Assembly (NCBI GenBank): GCA_041627475.1
Contig: JBFKQZ010000214.1
Location: 1-5,561, forward strand
From: JBFGFG01 sp041627475
GTDB taxonomy: Bacteria > Actinomycetota > Nitriliruptoria > Nitriliruptorales > Nitriliruptoraceae
DNA length: 5,561 nucleotides
Direction: 5' to 3'
The notes beneath the pieces are model-generated. The model was not told where the DNA came from. It ran no database searches and saw nothing but the letters and a program-made list of their open reading frames with translations. This document shows, piece after piece, positions 1 to 5,113 of this stretch. The first letter of the stretch is position 1; the number at the start of each line of letters is the position of its first letter. Position numbers and translations under genes: made by a program.

Positions 1-681
1 CCGCTTCGCCTCGCCCACGAAGTCGGCCGGGCCGACCAGGACCGTGCCCACCGGGCAGCCGATGCCCTTGGAGAGGCAGAGCGTCGAGCTGTCGGCGACC
101 TCGACGAGCGTCGGCGGTGCGACGTCGAGGGCCACCGCGGCGTCGAGCAGGCGGGCGCCGTCGTTGTGGAGCGGCACGTGCGGCGGCACGGCCGCGCGGT
201 ACGCGGCGAGCGCGTCCGCGGTGACCGGCAGGCCACCCATCCCGCCGTGGGAGTTCTCGGCCCATGCCAGGCCAACGCGGGCGACGTGCGGGTCGTCGGT
301 CACGTCGCAGCGTGCGGCGACGGCGGCGGCGTCCGGCACGCCGTCGGGGCCCTCGTCGAACAGGGCCAGCGGGGCGCCGCCCACGACGGCGTGGCCGCCG
401 GCCTCCCAGTTCTCGATGTGCATCGCGCTGCCCGCGACCACGGCCTTCCCGAAGGTTCCGTGTGCGAGCTGCGCGACGAGGTTGCCCTGCGTCCCGGAGC
501 TGACGAAGACGCCGGCCTCCTTGCCGAGCAGCTCCGCGACCCGCTCCTCGAGCGCGAGGGCCGTGGGGTCGCCCTCCAGCACGTCGTCGCCCACCTCGGC
601 AGCGGCCATCGCGGCGCGCATCGCGTGGTCGGGCCGGGTCACGGTGTCGGACCGCAGGTCGATCGCGAACGGTGCGGGCAC
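1..681 (-). CDS. ltaE: Low-specificity L-threonine aldolase, N-terminal part (cut by window edge)
   Basis: PLP-dependent aldolase of the beta-eliminating lyase family (fold type I), which cleaves L-threonine or L-allo-threonine to glycine and acetaldehyde in the cytoplasm. The window holds 227 residues of a protein usually about 335-350 long; the C-terminal third lies off the left edge. Motifs in order: DLRSDTVTRP (8-17) near the N-terminus, GDDVLEGDPT (31-40), the SSGTQGN cofactor loop (61-67), AMHIENWEAGG (86-96) whose His88 should stack on PLP, ENSHGG (142-147), HNDGARL (172-178) with Asp174 and Arg177 for the pyridine nitrogen and carboxylate, and CLSKGIGCPVG (202-212) with Lys205 as the Schiff-base lysine. 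The GTG start at 681 is chosen because GGAG lies 7 nt upstream and the conserved DLRSD motif follows at once. It is divergent from the membrane-protein gene at 824. The family call is firm; substrate stereopreference cannot be read from the sequence. Confidence 0.93.
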   Translation of the reverse strand, partial: MPAPFAIDLRSDTVTRPDHAMRAAMAAAEVGDDVLEGDPTALALEERVAELLGKEAGVFVSSGTQGNLVAQLAHGTFGKAVVAGSAMHIENWEAGGHAVVGGAPLALFDEGPDGVPDAAAVAARCDVTDDPHVARVGLAWAENSHGGMGGLPVTADALAAYRAAVPPHVPLHNDGARLLDAAVALDVAPPTLVEVADSSTLCLSKGIGCPVGTVLVGPADFVGEAKR

Positions 682-823
682 GGGCGGGCTCCGTGGGGTC
701 GGCGGGTCGCCGAGCCTACGGGTGCCGGACCGTCCGCCGAGTGCGCTTGCCGGCGGTTGGTGGATGGTCGCCCACGGACGGGTGAGGGCATATCGTGCGC
801 CATCCGGCGACGAAGGCACGCGC
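682..823. promoter_or_regulatory. Divergent intergenic region with promoters for the aldolase and the 824 gene
   Basis: 142 nt separate two divergently read genes, so both promoters probably lie here. The minus-strand gene has GGAG at 689-692, 7 nt before its GTG. A perfect 6-bp stem with a 3-nt loop (TCGGCG ggt CGCCGA, 699-713) sits just upstream of that site and could form in the aldolase leader RNA. A second 6-bp inverted repeat, CCGCCG/CGGCGG, lies at 734-739 and 751-756. No -35/-10 pair close to consensus could be picked with confidence; TATCGT at 791-796 is the nearest to a -10 for the plus-strand gene. Short stems like these are common by chance at this GC content. Confidence 0.5.
812..816 (+). 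promoter_or_regulatory. Ribosome binding site deciding the 824 start
   Basis: GAAGG ends 7 nt before the GTG at 824. The same frame has an ATG at 764 and a GTG at 782, but neither has as good a purine-rich site, and the residues they would add (Met-Val-Ala-His-Gly onward) do not look like a signal or a conserved domain. The frame stays open further left only because it runs antisense to the aldolase gene. Confidence 0.6.
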
Positions 824-1684
824 GTGGACCTGGACGACCTCCTCGAGGACCTCTGGGAGGACGCGATGCGCGACGCGAAGCGGCGCGCCAGCCGGGCCAA
901 CGCCGAGCTGCGTCGCAAGGCCAAGCTGCCCTCGTTCCGCCGCCGCATGCGTGAGGTCGCGCTGTGGGGCTCGACCGCCTGGGTGACGATCTTCGGTGGT
1001 GGCGCCGTCGCGACCGAGCTCGCGATCGACGGCGGCGTCGGGACGGCGCTCGCCGTCGTGCTCGGTGGCATCGCGCTGCCTGCCGTCGGCACCGGCATCT
1101 GGGCGTGGCGGACCCGAGACCGGGACCGTGAGGTGAAGCGCGAGGCCGAGGCGGCGCGACGTGCCCGCCAGGAGCAGGACGACATCCCCGCCGACCTCGT
1201 CGCCGACTGGAAGCGACTGCGGCGAGCCCAGGTGCTCGTCGAGGACCTCGCCGAGCAGGGGCTGGTCGATGCGGGTGCGATCGGTGAGCAGTCCGCCATG
1301 GTCGACGACCTCCGCCAGCTGCTCGTCGCCGACAAGCGGGCCAGCGACCTCGGTGCCCCGCCGTCCGCGCGGCTGCGCGAGCAGGTCGGGGACCTGGCCG
1401 ACCTCCTGGTGGCCCTCGCCGCCGAGGCGGTCGACAACCGGACAGAGGAGGTGGGTGCCGGCGCCGCACCCGCCACGATCCGCGATGCACGCGACCGCCT
1501 GCGGTCACTGCGGGCCGCGCGTGCCGAGCTCAACGCGATCGACGACGACGCCCGTGCTGCGAACCGCCTCGTCGAGGACGCGCGCCGCGAGCGCGCCACC
1601 CGCCAGCAGCCACCCCCACGTCCCACGCAGCGGCCCGGGACGACCGGCGAGGACGACGACCGCCCCCAGCCGATGCCCGGCTGA
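824..1684 (+). CDS. Unrecognised two-helix membrane protein with long charged coiled C-terminus
   Basis: A 286-residue protein I cannot assign to a named family. Order of parts: an acidic then strongly basic N-terminal helix (about 1-43, with WEDAMRDAKRRASR), a first hydrophobic segment (about 46-66), a second (about 72-95, rich in Gly, Ala and Val) ending in a WAWRTRDRDR basic anchor, then a helical region of heptad-like Leu/Ala/Val with many Arg, Glu and Asp (about 100-260), and a Pro/Arg/Asp-rich disordered tail (about 261-286). The two helices form a hairpin, so both ends should face the same side; the flanking Arg residues suggest the cytoplasm. The arrangement resembles the actinobacterial phage-shock membrane protein PspM, but no PspA gene is nearby and I see no diagnostic motif, so this is only a guess. 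The gene stands alone: divergent from the aldolase and convergent with the amidase gene. Confidence 0.8.
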   Translation: MDLDDLLEDLWEDAMRDAKRRASRANAELRRKAKLPSFRRRMREVALWGSTAWVTIFGGGAVATELAIDGGVGTALAVVLGGIALPAVGTGIWAWRTRDRDREVKREAEAARRARQEQDDIPADLVADWKRLRRAQVLVEDLAEQGLVDAGAIGEQSAMVDDLRQLLVADKRASDLGAPPSARLREQVGDLADLLVALAAEAVDNRTEEVGAGAAPATIRDARDRLRSLRAARAELNAIDDDARAANRLVEDARRERATRQQPPPRPTQRPGTTGEDDDRPQPMPG

Positions 1685-1703
1685 ACGCTCGGGTCCCCAG
1701 ACC

Positions 1704-1747
1704 GCTGTGACGCCAGACCCGCAACCTTGCGGTCATCGTGTCACAGC
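1704..1747. repeat. Hairpin repeat, copy A
   Basis: First of two related 41-nt units (strict unit 1707-1747). It begins GTGACGCCAG, has 21 variable bases, and ends GTGTCACAGC. GCTGTGAC (1704-1711) pairs perfectly with GTCACAGC (1740-1747), extended by one G-T and one C-G pair. Inside it, CCGCAA (1719-1724) pairs with TTGCGG (1727-1732), giving a two-storey stem. It starts about 20 nt after the stop codon of the 824 gene. Confidence 0.8.
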
Positions 1748-1759
1748 CACTCACGGGGG

Positions 1760-1800
1760 GTGACGCCAGCGCCGCGGACCTGCCGCGTTGGTGTCACAGC
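1760..1800. repeat. Hairpin repeat, copy B
   Basis: Second 41-nt unit, starting 53 nt after copy A. It has the same 10 bases at each end and exactly the same 21-nt interior length. The interior matches copy A at about 10 of 21 positions, yet still folds: 1760-1771 pairs with 1786-1797 over 12 positions (two of them G-T), or alternatively CGCGG (1773-1777) pairs with CCGCG (1783-1787). The unit ends 7 nt before the last codon region of the amidase gene on the other strand. Confidence 0.8.
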
Positions 1801-1807
1801 GGGGTCG

Positions 1808-2560
1808 TCACGGCAGCAGCGTCGGGTCGTCGCTGACCTCGAGGACGACGCCGCCGGCGGCGAGGCGCTCCTCGACCATGGCGACGAGCGTCGGCAGCTG
1901 CGCCTGGAGGTTGCCACCGGGGCACGCCGTCGCGGCACGGTCACGGTGGCCGACCAGCGTCGCCGGCGCGACGCCGTGGCGCGCCGCACCGGCGGCGAAC
2001 ACGTCCGCGACGGCGGCGAGCATCGCGTCGGTCGGTTCGGCCTCCTCGAAGTTGCCCTCGCAGACCACGAGGAACCAGCCGGCCGGGTCGTAGTCGGTGA
2101 AGGTCTCGCCGGCGATCGTCTCGTCGCGCAGCTCGTAGACGTTGCCGCCGGTGTCCACGCCCCAGTGGTAGGCGATGTCGACGAAACCGGCGTCGCGATG
2201 GCCGCGGGCGTGACCGCGGAAGCGGGCCGGCGCGTCCGCGGGCGCCACGACCGGTGCGGCGGTGTGGTGGAGCATCAGGCCGGTGATCGTGTGGGCCGTG
2301 CCGCCCGGGGCGGGGTCGGGCAGTCCCAGCAGCTCGCGGCTGACCACGCGGCGGACGGTCGGCGTCGGTGACGGGGACGGCTCGGACGGCAACGGCGACG
2401 CCGCCACCGAGGGTGTCGGTGACGGCGTCGGGGAGTGCGTCGCCGTCCCCAGGGGGGACGGGGACGGCAACGCGGGTGTGGTCGTGGTCGTCGAGCGGGT
2501 GGGCGTGCAGCCGGCGAGGACCGTCGCGGCCAGCGCCTTCAGCAGCGCCCGTCGCTCCAT
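1808..2560 (-). CDS. Secreted N-acetylmuramoyl-L-alanine amidase (PGRP/Amidase_2), Tat-type lipoprotein
   Basis: A 250-residue zinc amidase expected to cut the bond between N-acetylmuramic acid and L-alanine in peptidoglycan, outside the membrane. The N-terminus reads ERRALLKALAATVLAGC: a twin arginine at 3-4 followed by LLK, a short hydrophobic stretch, and a lipobox LAGC with Cys18 as the lipidation site. Next comes a Ser/Thr/Pro-rich linker (about 19-69), probably spanning wall space, then the catalytic domain (about 70-235). Visible residues: LMLHHTA with zinc ligand His98, IAYHWGVD with Tyr131, LVGHRD with His205, and TACPG with Cys213; Thr211 takes the place of the T7-lysozyme lysine, as in many PGRPs. 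No cell-wall-binding repeat is present. Its ATG shares a base with the stop of the upstream channel gene (TGATG) and has no clear ribosome site, so translation is probably coupled. Prophage origin is possible but no phage genes are near. Confidence 0.92.
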   Translation of the reverse strand: MERRALLKALAATVLAGCTPTRSTTTTTPALPSPSPLGTATHSPTPSPTPSVAASPLPSEPSPSPTPTVRRVVSRELLGLPDPAPGGTAHTITGLMLHHTAAPVVAPADAPARFRGHARGHRDAGFVDIAYHWGVDTGGNVYELRDETIAGETFTDYDPAGWFLVVCEGNFEEAEPTDAMLAAVADVFAAGAARHGVAPATLVGHRDRAATACPGGNLQAQLPTLVAMVEERLAAGGVVLEVSDDPTLLP

Positions 2561-3501
2561 CAGGCGGCCTGCGACTCGCGCGACGAGAGGTGACGGATCG
2601 CCTCGGTGAAGCTGTCGCCGGCGTCGAGCGTGCGGATGGGGAACGGGATGTCGATGCCCTCGTTGTCATAGGCCTTCTTGATGGCCTTGACGACCTCGCC
2701 CTGGACGCGACGCAGCTCGTGCTGCTCCGGGGCGTGGAAGTAGCGCAGGTCGAGGTTGATCGAGGAGCCACCGAGGTCGGTGTAGAACGCCTCGGGCGCG
2801 GGGTCCTCGAGGACGCCGTCGACGCTTGCGAGCGCCTCGAGCGCGAGGTCCTCCGCGTGCTGGAGGTCCTCCTCGTAGCCGACACCGACGATGACGCTGG
2901 AGCGGATGGCGGGGTTCTCCGTCTGGATGCGGATGGCGTTCTTGTAGACCTGCGCGTTCGGGACGACCATCACCTGGCGGTCGAAGCGGCGGATGCGGGT
3001 CTCGCGGATCGTGATGGCCTGCACGACGCCGACGGCACCCTCGACCTCGATGACGTCACCCTCCTGGAACGGCTGGCGGAGCAGGAGCAGGATGCCCGAC
3101 ATCGCGTTCTCGAGCAGGTCCTGGAACGCGAAGCCGGCTGCGAGCGCCACGACACCACCGGCGCCGAGCAGGGTGGCGACGTCGACGGTCGGGAAGGCGA
3201 CGGCGAGGAACACCAGCACGCCGAGCGTGATGATGAAGCCGTTCACGATGGACGTGACGACGCGGCCGACGCTCTTGCCCTGGTGGTCGACGAGGCGGGG
3301 CTGCAGGGCCTTCTTGACGGCCTTGCCGGCCAGCCAGAACAGGGCGAGGACGACGAGCCCGATCGCGATGCGCGGCAGGGACTCGGCGAACCCGGCGAGG
3401 AGGGACTGGACCTCGAGGACGGCGGCGTCGACGGCCTCGGTGAACGAGTCGACGCCGGCCTCCGAGGACGAGGTCGTGGTTGCCAGCAGGGGGGACAGCA
3501 T
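2560..3501 (-). CDS. mscS: MscS-family small-conductance mechanosensitive ion channel
   Basis: A 313-residue membrane channel, close to the 286 of E. coli MscS; the family opens under membrane tension to release solutes during hypo-osmotic shock. Hydrophobic segments: about 43-60, about 83-104, and the pore-lining third helix about 107-141 (GAGGVVALAAGFAFQ, then a Leu-rich run). The family hallmarks follow: RQPFQEGDVIEVEG (142-155) opening the beta domain, VMVVPNAQVYKN (178-188), and a C-terminal cytoplasmic alpha/beta domain ending in GIDIPFPIRTL (282-292). The extracytoplasmic N-terminus is Ser/Thr-rich. The ATG at 3501 is chosen because in-frame stops lie just upstream and GGAG (3506-3509) precedes it by 4 nt. 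It is the first gene of a two-gene unit with the amidase. Whether the channel is truly mechanosensitive or carries a specific ion cannot be told. The gene symbol denotes the family. Confidence 0.93.
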   Translation of the reverse strand: MLSPLLATTTSSSEAGVDSFTEAVDAAVLEVQSLLAGFAESLPRIAIGLVVLALFWLAGKAVKKALQPRLVDHQGKSVGRVVTSIVNGFIITLGVLVFLAVAFPTVDVATLLGAGGVVALAAGFAFQDLLENAMSGILLLLRQPFQEGDVIEVEGAVGVVQAITIRETRIRRFDRQVMVVPNAQVYKNAIRIQTENPAIRSSVIVGVGYEEDLQHAEDLALEALASVDGVLEDPAPEAFYTDLGGSSINLDLRYFHAPEQHELRRVQGEVVKAIKKAYDNEGIDIPFPIRTLDAGDSFTEAIRHLSSRESQAA

Positions 3502-3505
3502 GGTG

Positions 3506-3509
3506 CTCC
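3506..3509 (-). promoter_or_regulatory. Ribosome binding site for mscS
   Basis: GGAG on the minus strand, 4 nt before the ATG at 3501. The spacing is short but no other start is possible upstream: the same frame has TGA and TAA within 13 codons. Confidence 0.55.
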
Positions 3510-3600
3510 GGGATGGGGGTCTTCATACTTCTTATGTCACGTCCGACGTCGGGTCACCCGCCCGTTCGTCCGGATCGCGCGATTCCTGCGGTCTCCGCAC

Positions 3601-3614
3601 GGGACATCTGTCCC
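3601..3614. promoter_or_regulatory. Hyphenated palindrome GGGACA-TC-TGTCCC, candidate operator
   Basis: Two perfect 6-bp half sites separated by 2 bp, ending 36 nt before the methyltransferase start. This size and position suit a dimeric repressor site over the start region of the plus-strand transcript. No matching regulator is encoded in the window. Confidence 0.35.
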
Positions 3615-3650
3615 ACGGCGCTGTCGAGCCGGGATCGGCAGGCTGGAGGC

Positions 3651-4502
3651 ATGGATGACGCAACCGGGTCGAGGACCGCGCGAGCCGTCGCCGTCGGCCG
3701 TGCCGTCGGCGTCGCCGGACGACGTGACGAGCACGTGGCGGCGCTGCTGCCTGCGGGGGACCGGTTCGCGGTCGCCGCGGCTCGTGGCGTCGGCGCCGGT
3801 CGGCGCGGCCGGACGCTCGCCTGGACCGCCCACGCCGCCCTGCGCATGCTGGCCGTCGACGCCGCCGTCGAGACGGCCCTGCGGACGACCGGCGCTGCGG
3901 ACCTCGTGATCGTCGGTGCCGGCTACGACACGCGGGCCTGGCGGCTCCCGTCCCTGCGCGGCCGTCGCGTCGTCGAGGTGGACCACCCGGCCACCCAGGC
4001 CGACAAGACGCGCCGACTGGCCGCGCACGCTGCCGCGACGGTCGCCGAGGTCGTCCACGTCGGCGTGGACCTCGCCGTCGACGACCTGGGTGCCGCGCTC
4101 GGTGCCGCAGGCCACGACCCCGCTCGTCCCACGGTGTGGCTGTGGGAGGCCGTGGTGCCCTACCTCCCCCCGGAGGCCGTCGATGCCACGCTCGCCGTGC
4201 TGCGGGAACGGTCCGCGCCGGGGAGCCAGCTCGTCGTCACCACCGTGACCGCGTCGTTGTTCGACCCGCCGGTGCTCGGTCGTGTCCTCGCCCCGGTGGC
4301 CCGCACGATGATGGCGCGTCTCGGAGAGCCGGTCCTGCTGGCCGAGTCCGACGCCGCGACCGCCGCCCGCCTGGCCCGCCACGGCTTCACGCACCGTCGG
4401 GTCACCGGCCCGCGCCGCTGGGCGCTCGACGCCGGGCTCGAGGTGAGCGGTCCCACGCTCGACGAGCGGCTGCACGTCGCCGAACGGGTGTGGGCGGCAT
4501 GA
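3651..4502 (+). CDS. Class I SAM-dependent methyltransferase, leucine carboxyl methyltransferase-like family
   Basis: A 283-residue cytoplasmic methyltransferase of the LCM/PPM1-like family (PF04072 type), which in actinobacteria is common and mostly of unknown substrate. Visible features: SRTARAVAVGRA (7-18), the N-terminal family signature; SAM-binding motif I VIVGAGYDTRAWRLP (86-100); EVDHPATQADKTRRL (109-123), where the acidic residues should bind the SAM ribose; LWEAVVPYLPPEAV (164-177), matching the family's E-G-x-x-x-YL motif with Ala in place of Gly; and a C-terminal beta region. The ATG at 3651 is chosen because the SRTA signature follows directly. The GGAGG at 3645-3649 is only 1 nt from it, too close to be ideal, and AGG at 3640-3642 may serve instead. 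It overlaps the next gene by 4 nt (ATGA), so the two are surely co-transcribed. Substrates could be a carboxyl or hydroxyl group on a small molecule or peptide. Confidence 0.88.
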   Translation: MDDATGSRTARAVAVGRAVGVAGRRDEHVAALLPAGDRFAVAAARGVGAGRRGRTLAWTAHAALRMLAVDAAVETALRTTGAADLVIVGAGYDTRAWRLPSLRGRRVVEVDHPATQADKTRRLAAHAAATVAEVVHVGVDLAVDDLGAALGAAGHDPARPTVWLWEAVVPYLPPEAVDATLAVLRERSAPGSQLVVTTVTASLFDPPVLGRVLAPVARTMMARLGEPVLLAESDAATAARLARHGFTHRRVTGPRRWALDAGLEVSGPTLDERLHVAERVWAA

Positions 4503-5110
4503 GCGCGCCCGAGGAGGTGGACGAGCCCGTCGTCCTCGTCACCGTCTTCGGGCCGTTCCCGGGCCAGCCGGTCAACCCGACGGAGGTGATCGCCGACGCC
4601 CTCGCCGGTGAGGACCACGTCGTCTCGCACGTCCTGGACGTGTCCTACGACCGTGCGGTCGCGCAGCTCGACGAGCTCGTCGGGATGGTCGACCCGGCGG
4701 CCGTGGTCGCGTTCGGCGTGAGTGCCGCAGCGACCGGCGTCCGGCTGGAGGAGCTGGCGCGCAACCGCGGGGGTGCCCCGACGCCGGACGTGGACGGCAC
4801 CACGGGCCCGGACGGCGCACTGGACGACGGCCCCCCGACGGTGCCCTCGCGCCTCCCGCTGGCTGCGATCGCCGACGCGCTGGTCGCGGCGGGGTTCCCG
4901 GTCGAGCCGTCGGACGACGCCGGCGACTACGTGTGCAACCACGTGTTCCGCCACCTGGTGACCACCCCGGCGCTGGCCGGTCGGCCCGCCGGGTTCGTCC
5001 ACGTGCCGGACGTCACCGACGACGGTGGCGGGCTCGACGCCAGCGACGTCGCGCTCGTCGGTCGCATCGTCGTCGACGCCGTCGCGGCGGCCGCGCGCGG
5101 CGACCTCTGA
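4499..5110 (+). CDS. pcp: Pyroglutamyl-peptidase I (peptidase family C15), divergent type
   Basis: A 203-residue cytoplasmic cysteine peptidase that removes N-terminal pyroglutamate from peptides; usual length is 200-215. The catalytic triad is present: Glu84 in RLEELARN (82-89), Cys146 in DAGDYVCNHVF (140-150), and His168 in GFVHVP (165-170). The N-terminal loop reads VTVFGPFPGQPVNPTEVI (14-31), against the usual VTGFxPFGGxxxNPS, so two glycines are replaced while both phenylalanines remain. The textbook bacterial GQAGGR segment is replaced by FGVSAAATGVRLEE (72-85), which is more like the GVSGMATTVTLEK stretch of animal PGPEP1. An Asp/Gly/Pro-rich insert (about 91-116) follows. The start is the ATG overlapping the methyltransferase stop (ATGA), indicating translational coupling. 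With all three catalytic residues kept, activity is likely, but specificity for pyroglutamate is less sure. Confidence 0.87.
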   Translation: MSAPEEVDEPVVLVTVFGPFPGQPVNPTEVIADALAGEDHVVSHVLDVSYDRAVAQLDELVGMVDPAAVVAFGVSAAATGVRLEELARNRGGAPTPDVDGTTGPDGALDDGPPTVPSRLPLAAIADALVAAGFPVEPSDDAGDYVCNHVFRHLVTTPALAGRPAGFVHVPDVTDDGGGLDASDVALVGRIVVDAVAAAARGDL

Positions 5111-5113
5111 ACG

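Larger units (their letters stand above)
1685..1807. terminator. Convergent gap, probable bidirectional terminator made of two hairpins
   Basis: The 123-nt gap lies between the ends of two converging genes and is almost filled by the two hairpin units at 1704-1747 and 1760-1800, with a 12-nt spacer. Symmetric stems here would serve transcripts from either side. Neither stem is followed by a T-run on either strand, so these are not textbook intrinsic terminators; actinobacteria often use such stems without a U-tract. The termination role is inferred from position. Confidence 0.45.
3502..3650. promoter_or_regulatory. Divergent promoter region between mscS and the methyltransferase gene
   Basis: 149 nt carry the promoters of two divergent units. 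Toward mscS, the only AT-rich patch in the window's intergenic DNA (3522-3536; minus strand reads CATAAGAAGTATGAA) offers TATGAA (3527 to 3522) or CATAAG (3536 to 3531) as a -10, with an imperfect GTGACC-like -35 upstream. This would give a short leader of roughly 14-25 nt. Palindromes in the region: CCGACGTCGG (3543-3552), the overlapping CGGGT-C-ACCCG (3550-3560), ATCGCGCGAT (3574-3583) and GGGACA-TC-TGTCCC (3601-3614). The first two lie where a repressor would block the mscS promoter. Promoter positions are inferred; some palindromes are expected by chance. Confidence 0.5.

Noticed and set aside
44..823. The frame of the membrane-protein gene stays open leftward to position 44, which would give a 546-residue protein.
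   Set aside because: That stretch runs antisense to the threonine aldolase, which has full family motifs in its own frame. The GTG at 824 has a good ribosome site.
639..1508. A 289-residue minus-strand open frame.
   Set aside because: Arg/Pro-rich composition with no motif, antisense to the 824 gene; typical shadow frame of GC-rich DNA.
1704..1800. The two 41-nt units as a minimal CRISPR array.
   Set aside because: The conserved parts are two 10-mers flanking a variable interior rather than one continuous repeat. There are only two units, with a 12-nt spacer and no cas gene.
1727..2371. A 214-residue plus-strand open frame starting in the hairpin gap.
   Set aside because: Antisense to the amidase gene, whose catalytic motifs are clear; Gly/Arg/Val-rich shadow composition.
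1941..2885. A 314-residue minus-strand open frame across the mscS-amidase junction.
   Set aside because: Ser/Arg/Pro-rich shadow in another frame of the two real genes.
2368..3909. A 513-residue plus-strand open frame.
   Set aside because: Antisense to mscS and overlapping the methyltransferase in another frame; Asp/Gly/Val repeats reflect reverse-read codons.
3537..4475. A 312-residue minus-strand open frame.
   Set aside because: Antisense to the methyltransferase, with no motif of its own.
4160..5002. A 280-residue minus-strand open frame.
   Set aside because: Antisense to the methyltransferase end and the peptidase; the peptidase has its full catalytic triad in the sense frame.
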